Shown here: piece by piece, positions 33,137 to 41,700 of the stretch
Position numbering within the stretch: the stretch's first letter is position 1
How the letters are laid out: each line of letters begins with the position of its first letter
From: Mesorhizobium sp. LNHC252B00
Lineage (GTDB): Bacteria; Pseudomonadota; Alphaproteobacteria; Rhizobiales; Rhizobiaceae
NCBI RefSeq assembly: GCF_000502955.1
Contig: NZ_AYWO01000009.1
Location: 203,311 to 263,329 of the forward strand
Length of the DNA stretch: 60,019 nt
Direction of reading: 5' to 3'
Notes under the pieces: model-generated
Database searches by the model: none
What the model was told of the DNA's origin: nothing
The model's input: the letters and a program-made list of their open reading frames with translations, nothing else
Made by a program: the position numbers and the translations under genes

Positions 33137-33146
33137 AGAAGAAATA

Positions 33147-33599
33147 TCAGTTGCTGATGTCCTGGTCTTCGCCGGTTCCATCGGGCTTGCCGTCTTTTCC
33201 AAGGCTGCGGATGACCACGCCGCTCGCATCGGCCTTCACTTCGTAGGAATAAGGCCTCCCCCACGGATCCTTGAGACCGGTCGTCCCCTTGAGGTAAGGG
33301 CCGTTCCAACGCGCTTCGCCTGTGGGCGCCGCAACCAGGGCCGAGAGCCCCTCCTCCGCGGTCGGATATTTCGCATTGTCGACATAGTAGAGTTCAAGCG
33401 CGCTTTCGATGTTGCGGACTTGCGCCTTGGCCGCGTTGGTTCTTGCCGAGCCGAGATAGCGCAGCACCTGAGGTGCTGCGAGCGTGGCGATCAGCGCGAT
33501 GATGGCGAGCACGACCAGAAGCTCGACCAGGGTGAAGCCGCTTTCGCGATCGTCGCGTTCTCGGCGGGATTTTTCAGAGGTAAAGCGTGGAGTGATCAT
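33147..33599 (-). CDS. gspG: Type II secretion major pseudopilin GspG
   Basis: A 150-residue major pseudopilin. The site ESG-FTLVELLVVLAIIALIAT has Glu at +5. The globular part shows the GspG calcium-loop style YPTAEEGLSALV, WNGPYLKG and DPWGRPYSY. It is on the opposite strand to most gsp genes, after gspO with a TGATG overlap. The longer frame to 33800 is not supported. Confidence 0.94.
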   Translation of the reverse strand: MITPRFTSEKSRRERDDRESGFTLVELLVVLAIIALIATLAAPQVLRYLGSARTNAAKAQVRNIESALELYYVDNAKYPTAEEGLSALVAAPTGEARWNGPYLKGTTGLKDPWGRPYSYEVKADASGVVIRSLGKDGKPDGTGEDQDISN

Positions 33600-34087
33600 C
33601 AGAGCAGTCCCATGTCCAAACCTGCAAGTTGCTCCAGTGCCCAGCTGCAGCCGAGGCCGATGGCGATGAACGGGCCGAAGGCGACACGGGCTTTGGCCGC
33701 CGCCGGCCCTGTCGCGATCACCAGCCCGCCGACGAACAGCAAAGCGCTGGCGCTGGCGACGAACAGCAGCACCGGCAACAGCCGTGGGCTGATCCAGCAT
33801 GCAGCGGCGGCCAGCATCTTGACGTCGCCGAGGCCGAGGCCAATCCGGCCGGTCATCAGGAAATGGCCGCGCCGGATCAACCAGGCAGCGGCAAAGGTCA
33901 AGGCGGCGAACAGCAGGCGCGCCGGCAGGCCATCCGCCTGCGTCGCCATCTGATAGACAAGGCCGATGCCGGCCAGGGCCAGGTTGAACCCATCCGGGAT
34001 GATCTGCCGGCGGAAATCGGCGATCGAAATAGCGCAGAGAATAGCCGCCAGGGCGATCGTGGCAGCCAGCACGAGGGATGAGTGCAT
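33599..34087 (-). CDS. gspO: Prepilin peptidase (A24 family), short form
   Basis: A 162-residue membrane aspartyl protease. Both catalytic Asp contexts are present: ADFRRQIIPD and GLGLGDVKML. It lacks the N-terminal zinc/methylase half of classical GspO/PilD, so it resembles CpaA/TadV-type short peptidases. It would process the pseudopilins GspG, H, I, J and K. It sits between gspD and gspG. A TTG start at 34093 overlapping the gspD stop is an alternative. Confidence 0.9.
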   Translation of the reverse strand: MHSSLVLAATIALAAILCAISIADFRRQIIPDGFNLALAGIGLVYQMATQADGLPARLLFAALTFAAAWLIRRGHFLMTGRIGLGLGDVKMLAAAACWISPRLLPVLLFVASASALLFVGGLVIATGPAAAKARVAFGPFIAIGLGCSWALEQLAGLDMGLL

Positions 34088-34089
34088 CG

Positions 34090-36213
34090 TCAATACGCCA
34101 GCCTCTTCAGGTCCTGTTGCAGCTTGGTGCCGCCGCGTCGCTTCTGGATCGGCGTCTGCAAGCTGATCTTGCCGCGGAATTCGTCCGTCACCTCGCGGGC
34201 TTCGTTGATGTCGCGCACGACATGCGGCCTGATGAAGATGATCAGCTCGGTGCGTCCGATGCTGTCCGTCTTCTGCTTGAACGCGTTGCCGATGATCGGG
34301 ATGTCGCCGAGGATAGGCACTTGCGTGCGGTCGACATTATTGCGCGACTGTATCAGGCCGCCCAGCGCCAGGCTCTCGCCGTCATTGACCAGGACGCGGG
34401 TCTGAATCTTGCGCTGCTGGATGGTCGGCGAATCGATGCCGGAGCTGGTCGTCCTGGTGACGTTGCTGACCTCCTGCTGGATGTCGAGCATGACCCTGCC
34501 GGCATTGTTGATGCGTGGCGTCACCGTCAGGATGACACCGGTGTCCTTCATCTCGACCGAGACGACCGGCGAGCTGCCGAGCGTCTGGTCCACCACTTGC
34601 CTTGTCGCGATCGGCACCTGGTCGCCGACCTGCAAGATCGCCTTCTGGTTGTTCAGCGCCATGATGGTCGGCGCCGAGATGACATTGACGTCGGTGATGC
34701 TGGAAAGTGCATTCAGCGTCACCTGGATATTGTCGGTGGCGTAGCTCCAGTTGAAGCCGGGCAGTGCCGCCGCGGCAACGCCCTTTGCCACGTCGGTCAC
34801 CGAGATGTTCATGCCGCCATTCTCGAAGAACCAGCGCAGTCCGTATTTCAAATCGTCGTTGAGCGTCACTTCGGCGATGACAGCCTCCAGCATGACTTGC
34901 GTCGGCAGCACGTCGACCTTGGCCAGTATCTGCTCGATGCGTTCGTAGTCGCGCGCTGTGGTCTGGATCAGTAGCGCATTGTTTTCTACATCGGCGACGA
35001 CCGTGGCGTGGGCCGGCGCCTGTCCATCCTGCATCGGCATCGAAGGCGACGGCCCGGTCAGTGGCACCGGCGTGACGCCATCCGATTGCATGGCGATCGG
35101 CGTCTGGTCGGGCGACACATTCGAGCCGCCTGAATCTCCCTCGGTCTTGACCGTGGTGCCAAGCACGGAGCTCAACACCGCAGCCAGTTCCTTGGCCGGG
35201 CGGTTCTGGATCTGGTAGACGAAAAGCTGATCTTCGTTGGTCTCGGCCAGCCTATCGAGCTTGTTGATCCAGGTCGCGGCACGGGCGAGATAGGCCGGGC
35301 GCGAGGTGATCACCAGCACCGAATTCAGCCTGTCGTTGGGGATAAACTGGATGAGCTTGGCGCCGGGCCCTTCCTTGGTGCCGAAGATGGAATCGAGTTC
35401 GGCGGCAACCGCCTCCGGCTTGGAGGTCTTGAGCGGATGCAGCGCCACCGACATGCCGCGCATCCAGTCGACGTCGAACACCGAGACCGCTTCTCTGATA
35501 GCGTTGAGGTCGCTGTCGTTGCCGGCGACCGTGATCAGGTTGCGAACGGAATCGACCCGCAGCACCGACCCCTGTCGGGTGATCGGTTCGAGAATGGTCT
35601 TCATCTCGTCGGCGGCGATGAATTGCAGCTGCAGCACCTGCACCTTGACGCCGGGGCCGGACGGCGAAACCGAAGGCACACTGACCGGCGGTGTGCTGGA
35701 CATGATCTCGGAAAGCGGCACGATCTGATAGGTGCCGGCGCGGTTGGTGATGCCGGCGGAATTCACCGCGAGCGCCGATTGCAGGATGTCGACCAGCGCG
35801 TCCTTCGACACCGGCTGCGAGGTCTGCAAGGTCACCGTGCCCTGTACGCGCGGATCGACGATGTAGTTGAGGTGCAGCGCATCGCCCAGAACCGCTTTGG
35901 CCGCCTCGGTGATCGGCGCATTGATCAGGTTGAGCTCGAACTGGCCCGAACCGTCTGTCGTCACCTTGGTGACGGGCGCGCCGGAGGAGACGAACTGGCC
36001 CGACCCCTGATACTGCGTGCCGTTGAAGCGCTGCGCCTGGCCGGCGGCCGAGGTGATGGCGCCGGGACCGGTGTAGCCCGCCCGCAACGGCGAGTTCTTG
36101 GCGTGCAGGCTGTCGATGGTCTCGGTGAAGAAGTCCTTGCCCGGCGCAGAGGTGCAGCCGGCAATCGCCAGCAACGTGCACACCACGACCCGATGACTCG
36201 GCTTGATCGACAT
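34090..36213 (-). CDS. gspD: Type II secretion outer-membrane secretin GspD
   Basis: A 707-residue secretin. The N-terminus is a lipoprotein signal (LLAIAGC-TSAPG), so it may reach the outer membrane without a separate pilotin. N0 domain (about 90-160), N1-N3 repeats (about 175-440, with a Gly/Ser/Pro-rich insert near 365-405), and the secretin C-domain (about 450-680, VPIATRQVVDQTLGSSPV and LIIFIRPHVV). It forms the export channel. It heads the minus-strand gspD-gspO-gspG unit. Confidence 0.95.
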   Translation of the reverse strand: MSIKPSHRVVVCTLLAIAGCTSAPGKDFFTETIDSLHAKNSPLRAGYTGPGAITSAAGQAQRFNGTQYQGSGQFVSSGAPVTKVTTDGSGQFELNLINAPITEAAKAVLGDALHLNYIVDPRVQGTVTLQTSQPVSKDALVDILQSALAVNSAGITNRAGTYQIVPLSEIMSSTPPVSVPSVSPSGPGVKVQVLQLQFIAADEMKTILEPITRQGSVLRVDSVRNLITVAGNDSDLNAIREAVSVFDVDWMRGMSVALHPLKTSKPEAVAAELDSIFGTKEGPGAKLIQFIPNDRLNSVLVITSRPAYLARAATWINKLDRLAETNEDQLFVYQIQNRPAKELAAVLSSVLGTTVKTEGDSGGSNVSPDQTPIAMQSDGVTPVPLTGPSPSMPMQDGQAPAHATVVADVENNALLIQTTARDYERIEQILAKVDVLPTQVMLEAVIAEVTLNDDLKYGLRWFFENGGMNISVTDVAKGVAAAALPGFNWSYATDNIQVTLNALSSITDVNVISAPTIMALNNQKAILQVGDQVPIATRQVVDQTLGSSPVVSVEMKDTGVILTVTPRINNAGRVMLDIQQEVSNVTRTTSSGIDSPTIQQRKIQTRVLVNDGESLALGGLIQSRNNVDRTQVPILGDIPIIGNAFKQKTDSIGRTELIIFIRPHVVRDINEAREVTDEFRGKISLQTPIQKRRGGTKLQQDLKRLAY

Positions 36214-36467
36214 CCACCCGATTCCCCTGGGTTTTTAGTCTACGGCCTTTGCAAGCCGATGTCGGGAATGATGTGGGTGTTTGGGGTCTATCCACAGGGT
36301 TGGTGGCGGAGGGCGGCAACCTGCCGGGTCAGGTTAATGCCTGAGATCTGGATATCAATTAGGGAAGCCGGCTACTTGACCAGAGCAGCCGAGACTGCGG
36401 TGAGCTACAGAGATGGCCACCGAGCAGGCCCCTTGCCGTATGGGCGGACGGGCGAAGATGGTAAAAA

Positions 36468-36488
36468 GTGCACTGTCACCGTAATTCC
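36468..36488 (+). repeat. REP-like repeat (a)
   Basis: The sequence begins GTGCACTGTCACCGTAATTC. It is one of six copies in 36.4-38.5 kb. Here it abuts the truncated end of transposase copy 1. The flank GGCGGACGGGCGAAGATGG is shared with repeat (f). Confidence 0.85.
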
Positions 36489-36780
36489 TGCCAGAAATGC
36501 CCGGTTTTCTTCTGTCGCGCGTGGATGGTGCCGGCATAGGCGCGATGCACCTTGGCAAGCGCGCGCCGCAAGCCATCGGGGTCGGGCGGTGTCAGGATCA
36601 GGTGCACATGGTTCGGCATCAGGGCCAGATGCCGACATCGGCGGCGCGGCAATGCTCGACCAGCAGGTTCTTGTAGGGCGCGTAGTCACCAGGCGCGAAA
36701 AACACTTTGGCGCGCCGGTTGCCACGCCGCGTCACGTGGTGCGGCAGACCGGGAACGACAATACGGGCAAGGCGAGCCAT
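36489..36780 (-). pseudogene. REP-associated tyrosine transposase, truncated copy 1
   Basis: The N-terminal half of a Y1/RAYT transposase: MARLARIVVPGLPHHVTRRG and LLVEHCRAADVGIW, then a stop caused by one missing base, then in another frame MPNHVHLILTPPDPDG with the HUH metal motif (HVH) and ending GHFWQ. Right after GHFWQ the sequence turns into a REP-like repeat, so the half with the catalytic Tyr is gone. Non-functional. Confidence 0.8.
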
Positions 36781-36824
36781 GCTGGCCGTCTACACGCAAT
36801 GAAGGTCGGACGAACATGAATAAA

Positions 36825-36845
36825 GTGCACTGTCACCGTAATTCC
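36825..36845 (+). repeat. REP-like repeat (b)
   Basis: Identical to copy (a), located 45 bp upstream of the transposase copy 1 start, in the context GAATAAA-GTGCACTG. The same context recurs at copy (e) near transposase copy 2. Confidence 0.85.
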
Positions 36846-36935
36846 AAACTCAATGTGTACAGCCGCACGCAAGCGGTGATCGAGGTTTCGAAGCTGGACA
36901 ATGCGGAGCTGTTTCGCGATCAGGCGGGGTTTTGA
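36846..36935 (+). pseudogene. LuxR-type regulator C-terminal remnant
   Basis: Directly after repeat (b) the frame reads KLNVYSRTQAVIEVSKL and ends FRDQAGF-stop. The first part matches the last helix of LuxR/FixJ DNA-binding domains (..KLxVxSRTQAVxxAxxL). Everything upstream is missing, apparently cut by the REP-transposase element. Confidence 0.5.
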
Positions 36936-36964
36936 AGCTGCTCACAGCGATGGTCAGGCGAATA

Positions 36965-36980
36965 CTGTCGCCGTAATTCC
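36965..36980 (+). repeat. REP-like repeat (c), degenerate
   Basis: CTGTCGCCGTAATTCC, missing the GTGCA start and with one change. It lies directly beside the stop of the gene at 36982-37617. Confidence 0.65.
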
Positions 36981-36981
36981 A

Positions 36982-37617
36982 TCAAGTGCAACCTTCAATC
37001 TCTGGTAAGTATAACTTCATAAACGCATATATATTCCCTTCACCAAGATCTACTTCGTTTGAATCCAAAAATTTGTTAAATTCTTCACAAATCTTTTCCC
37101 GCCCACCAAATGCTTTGTCAAAATTTTTAATGATGCCATCGTCGCCAAATACAAATGTGAAATCACAGTCCAAATTGGCGTAAACTGCTAGGCGGCCGTC
37201 CACGCGCATCATTCCACAAGGTCGCATGCCCAAATTGCTTGCATAGATATATAGCCAGTCTCGGCGCGCCGGACTGTAAGGTGCCCAAAAGATAGGATCC
37301 GGTATGTGCCCTACTGGAGGCTCCACCCAAAGGTAACACCCGCCAACGAAATGCTTTCCGAAGAAAACATCGAACATTTCCTCTGTCCAAGTGCCTTTAC
37401 TCGGCCCTTGAATACCCAAACACCCTTCCAGTAGCCGGGTGTTATTTCTGACCATTGGAGCATAGATTTTCCGGTCTGGGATTATACCGTCGCCCATATG
37501 TGCTCGCGCTATTTTCCCTAGCAGCATACCACGCACGGATTCTTTTTCTTTTTCGGACAAATGACGGCCGCCGTCATTTATCTCTTTAAGTTGAAAGCGA
37601 GCACTAGAGCCGGACAT
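36982..37617 (-). CDS. AT-richer orphan gene between REP repeats, possibly a displaced immunity gene
   Basis: A 211-residue soluble protein with no family I recognise. It is acidic and aromatic-rich (FFGKHFVGGCYLWVEPPVG and the following FWAPYSPARRDWLYIYASN), with a conserved-looking RPCGMMRVDGRLAVYANLD. The base composition is clearly lower in GC than the gsp genes, like the 3' tip of the RHS toxin and its immunity candidate. Repeats (c) and (d) bracket it in opposite orientations. Polymorphic-toxin loci often keep orphan immunity genes in such places; that is the main, unproven idea. Confidence 0.65.
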   Translation of the reverse strand: MSGSSARFQLKEINDGGRHLSEKEKESVRGMLLGKIARAHMGDGIIPDRKIYAPMVRNNTRLLEGCLGIQGPSKGTWTEEMFDVFFGKHFVGGCYLWVEPPVGHIPDPIFWAPYSPARRDWLYIYASNLGMRPCGMMRVDGRLAVYANLDCDFTFVFGDDGIIKNFDKAFGGREKICEEFNKFLDSNEVDLGEGNIYAFMKLYLPEIEGCT

Positions 37618-37647
37618 TATTTGCGACCACCATTTTTAGAATTTCTT

Positions 37648-37667
37648 GAATTACGGTGACAGTGCAC
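37648..37667 (-). repeat. REP-like repeat (d), inverted
   Basis: GAATTACGGTGACAGTGCAC, the reverse complement of copies (a) and (b). It contains the stop of transposase copy 2 and forms an inverted pair with copy (e), bracketing the transposase gene. Confidence 0.85.
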
Positions 37668-38325
37668 TATTTTCTTTTCGCCGCCTGCCTCGCTTTCCCG
37701 ATTTCACGGCCCTTCCGGTTTGCCCGGCAATCCGGTCCAGAAATGCTTCGCTGCCCACCGGCCGGCCGATGCTCTCGGCTTTGCGCAGGGCGTCGAAAGC
37801 CGCGACATCCGTCTCGATCAGGTCGAACAGTCCGGCCGACGAGGGCAGCCGGTCTTTCATCGGCCCCAGATCCGTAACGCCATCGGCTTCATCCGTCAGA
37901 TGCGCCCGAGCGCTTGACCAGGGCCAATCCGCCGCCTGGCTCACCAGCCCCGCGCGTACCGGGTTCAGCCCGACATAGCGCACTGCCGACAACAGGCGAT
38001 CCTCGTCCATCGCGACGGCGCCGAAGCGACCTTGCCAGAAATGCCCGGTTTTCTTTTGCCGCGCATGGATGGTGCCGGCATAGGCACTGGTGCACCTTGG
38101 CAAGCGCGCGCCGCAGGCCATCCGGGTCTGCCGGTGTCGAGATCAGGTGCACATGGTTCGGCATCAGGGCCAGATGCCGACATCGGCGGCGCGGCAATGC
38201 TCGACTAGGAGGGCCTTGTAGAGCGCGTAGTCACCAAGCGTGAAAAACACCTTGGCGCGCCCGTTGCCGCGCTGGGTTACGTGGTGCGGCAGACTGGGCA
38301 CGACAATGCGGGCGAGGCGAGCCAT
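37651..38325 (-). pseudogene. REP-associated tyrosine transposase, frameshifted copy 2
   Basis: A full-length but broken RAYT. Part 1 (MARLARIVVPSLPHHVTQRG to VGIWP) ends in a stop at the same missing base as copy 1. Part 2 (MPNHVHLISTPADPDGLRRA) carries the HVH motif. A one-base gain in LAKVH-Q returns the original frame for part 3 (GHFWQGRFGAVAMDEDR and YVGLNPVRAGLV, with the expected catalytic Tyr). It lies between inverted REP-like repeats (d) and (e). RAYTs mobilise REP sequences in other bacteria. Confidence 0.82.
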
Positions 38326-38369
38326 GGGAGCAATCTACACGCAATGAAGGTCGAACGAATATGAATAAA

Positions 38370-38390
38370 GTGCACTGTCACCGTAATTCC
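38370..38390 (+). repeat. REP-like repeat (e)
   Basis: The same sequence as (a), 44 bp upstream of the start of transposase copy 2. It pairs with (d) as an inverted flank. Confidence 0.85.
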
Positions 38391-38425
38391 TCGCCGCATC
38401 GGCGGACGGGCGAAGATGGCAAAAA

Positions 38426-38440
38426 GTGCACTGTAATTCG
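38426..38440 (+). repeat. REP-like repeat (f), with internal deletion
   Basis: GTGCACTGTAATTCG lacks the inner CACCG. Its upstream flank GGCGGACGGGCGAAGATGG is the same as at copy (a), so this is the remnant of a second insertion event. It lies 3 bp from the end of the immunity candidate. Confidence 0.7.
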
Positions 38441-38443
38441 AAA

Positions 38444-38752
38444 TCAATCCGATATTGCAACGATGCTTCTCTTCTCTGATAAAGCGGAACTCCCGAGCGA
38501 TGTCATTTTTTCTAAGAAATCCAGTAACCTGGAAGAGTTAGTGTTGTTTTTTAGTATGAAAATTTCTTGCATAAATATCGGTATTGAAGAAAGAGGTATC
38601 TCCTCATCCTCATAGTAATCATGGAATCTAACAACCTCGCCCAACCCAAGAGATTTGGCGGCCACCAACAATTCATGATGAAGCTCGACATCTAGTGGGA
38701 CTGATTTTTTTGGGGCGCCACTTGCATCAAGGATTGAGAAATCTAGCGACAT
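38444..38752 (-). CDS. Candidate immunity protein for the RHS toxin
   Basis: A 102-residue acidic, helical protein (MSLDFSILDASGAPKKSVPL, HHELLVAAKSLGL, FHDYYEDEEIP). The gene begins only 6 bp after the stop of the RHS toxin gene and has the same AT-rich composition as the toxin tip. This arrangement is standard for a toxin-immunity pair, in which the small protein binds the toxin domain and protects the producer. The sequence family could not be named. Confidence 0.75.
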   Translation of the reverse strand: MSLDFSILDASGAPKKSVPLDVELHHELLVAAKSLGLGEVVRFHDYYEDEEIPLSSIPIFMQEIFILKNNTNSSRLLDFLEKMTSLGSSALSEKRSIVAISD

Positions 38753-38758
38753 TAGACT

Positions 38759-41700
38759 CTATGGCCTCCCTGGAAAGGCTGTTACCAATTCACCCTTTGG
38801 ATTGGTAACAACAGACATTACCGACGTCGGTTGTCCTGTTGACCTGTCAACACCAATATCCCTATTCACGTCAAGGGTGCGAACAAAGTTTCCATTTGGC
38901 TGCACGGTCGCCTTTTGCTGCGTCGCCAAATCTATTAATGACTCTACATCCTCACCGTTGCTAAACTTACTTTTATCCGCATACTTCGATATGCTGTTAA
39001 TTGTATGACGATCTACGGTATGCTTCAAACCTTTTGCAGTAATTTTTATTGATGGATTCAATAATAGAGGGGTTTCTTTTACGACTGCTTTTAGTCCATT
39101 TTCAACTAACGCTGCCCCTATTTTCTCCTCGGGTAGCGCCACACTCAGCGCAAGGCCCGCCACGCCTAGCCCAATTTTTCCCTTATCTTTTTCTTTTACT
39201 CCCTCGTATATCGATTGCAAGTCTCCGACCGGAGTAGCCGATACAATCGCTTTTCCTGTATTAACGGCGGCATCAACGCCCGCATGTCCAGATATGTCGG
39301 CCTGATTGCCGATGTAACCTCTGGCGGCAACAGCTCCAGGGCCTCCGCTGAAAATACCCCCTCCGCCAAATAGGCTTTCCCATCCGTGGCCATTCCGATC
39401 GCTTTTGTTGACCGGGTCATTCTGAGAATAGGCATACCGGTTGGTGCCAACACCTTCCTTGGTCGGATCCCAATCATCCGGCGAAATAAACCGCCCCAGC
39501 ACCGGGTCCATGTAGCGTGCATTGAGATACAGCAGTCCGGTCTCGGCATCGAAACGTTCGCCGACGTAGTTCTTCTGCGTCTGGAAGCCGGTGTTGAGGC
39601 TTTCGCCATAGGTGGCGTAGCTGGTGCCGTCGACGACGGTGCCCGACATGTCGGTGACCTGGCGCACGGAGGCCAGATGCTCGCGGTGCAGGAAGTATTT
39701 GGTCGTGCCGACGACCTTGATGTCGGGATGCGGATAGCGGGTATAAACCTCTGCTCCGGGTATCGCCGGATTGATCTCGACATTGGCGTCGGGATAGAGC
39801 GTCGTGGCGAAGCTCGATGACTTCCTGGCACGCGCCCCGTCCGGGCCGTAGGCGAGATTGACGGTGTTGGAGGCGCGCGTGACAGTCTTCAGCCGGTTGG
39901 CCTCGTCCCAGACCAGCGTGCGGCTGCCGTCCGATGTCAGATTGCCATTGGCATCATAGGCCATCGCGTTGGCGCCGACCGAGACCGGCGCATGCGGACG
40001 AGCTGCGCTCGCCGAAGGATAGACATAGGTACCAGCGACACGCGTGCGCGAAATCATGTTGTCGTTGGCGGCATAGGCGAAGGTTTCGTCGAGCGTGTTG
40101 TCGCCGAGATTGTCTGATGAGACCAGCCGGTCGGCATTGTCGTAGACATAATTCCAACTGCCTGGGGGAGCGGCCCCGACAATGTTGGTGATGCGGCCGA
40201 GAGCATCACGCGTGAATTGCCGGTCCATCAGCATGCTGGCGCCGAATGCGTTGGTGATGCGCGTCAGCCAGCGCCGTGTCGGCGAGTAGGTGAAGGACGT
40301 TTTTACGCCGTTGGCGTAGGTGATCTCCTTGGTCTGGCCGTCAGCCTCGTAGATGGTCGAGGTGATGAAGCCGGGAGCGGAATAGAGCCTGTTGCCGGCG
40401 GTGTACTGCAAGTGGTTGGTGTTCGAACCGAAGTCGAGCTGAACGGGGAAGTATTGGACATATACGTTCTGGCCGGAGCCGTCGTGGACGTTGAACGTGG
40501 TGTTGGTGATGCCCGCGATGGTGGCATCCTGACGGGCAACCTTGCCGAGACCGTCATAATTGTAGAGCTGGACGGCGGCGGCGTTTTCCGAGCGGGTCAG
40601 CTGGCCGATGTTGTAGTAGCCTGATGCCGCCTGGTCGTGGGTGTTCTGCGTCAGCGTCACCGGGCCGCCGCCCGGCGCGGTGGCCGTCTTCAGCGTCAGC
40701 CGGTCCATCTGGTCATAGCTGAGCGTGGTGACCGTGCCCCTGGCATCGGCCTGGCTGACCAGCCGGTTGGCGGCGTCGTACACATAGGTCCAGGTGCCGA
40801 GATCGGGATCGGACGCCGACAGCCTGTTGCCCAGCATGTCGTAGGTGTAGGTCCAGGTAGAGCCGCCGGGATCGGTGACGCCGATCAAGCGGCCGAGCAG
40901 ATCGAAGGTGCGGATATCGGCAAGCTGAAGCCCCGCAAAGTCGCGAACGACACCCGCGATATCGCCGTGCGCAGACCACGCCGTTCTGGTCTGATGGCCA
41001 AGCTCGTCAGTCGTTGTCACGGCATTCAGCCGTGGAGTGGTGGCGGCAGCAGTGGCCAATTCGTTCAGATAGCTGCGCTGACTGGCATCCGGATTGACTG
41101 TCTTTGTCAGCCGGTCGGCCCAGTCATAGAAGTTGGTGGTCCACTGCGCGGCCTCGCCGACAAAGCGCGGGAAGGCAGTGCGCAGCACATTGCTTCGCCC
41201 ATCGTAGTCAGTCTCGACGACGCGTCGTGCACCGGCCGCCGTCTCGCCGGGAGCCTCCACCCGATAAACCCGGCCAAGGCCGTCATAATAGGAGACGATA
41301 AAGTCCTCACCCGCGCCATTGGGCAGGGGAGTGTATTTGACCAGCGCTTGCGCCGCAGGATTGCCTTCGTTGAAGAACTGCGTCCTGACATAGGCACCCA
41401 GCACGTTCTGTGAGACCTGGTAGGGTCGGCAGAACGCATCGTAGGCGAAGGTCCTGACGATGCCGTTGGGGTCGGTCTTCGTCATTGGCAGGCCACACAC
41501 CGCATTGTAGGCGGCGGTTGAGACGAAGCGCGTGTCGGCCGGTTGTCCGCCCGTTGCGAAATAGCGCGGCGCCCGCTCGGTTATCGGAAAGATGTGATAG
41601 GTCGTCCCGTAATCCCACTCGGTCCTGTTGCCGACACCGTCAATGGCCGCGGTCCTGTTGCCATAGGCGTCGTAGGCAAAATACTGATTCACCGTCTTGC

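Noticed and set aside
38130..38200. Programmed ribosomal frameshift in the RAYT gene
   Set aside because: The sequence before the stop (ATC TGG CCC TGA) has no slippery heptamer. Copy 2 also has a second frame change and copy 1 is truncated, so decay is the simpler reading.
36468..38440. CRISPR array from the repeated 21-mers
   Set aside because: The six copies are irregularly spaced, in both orientations, and associated with transposase ends rather than regular spacers.
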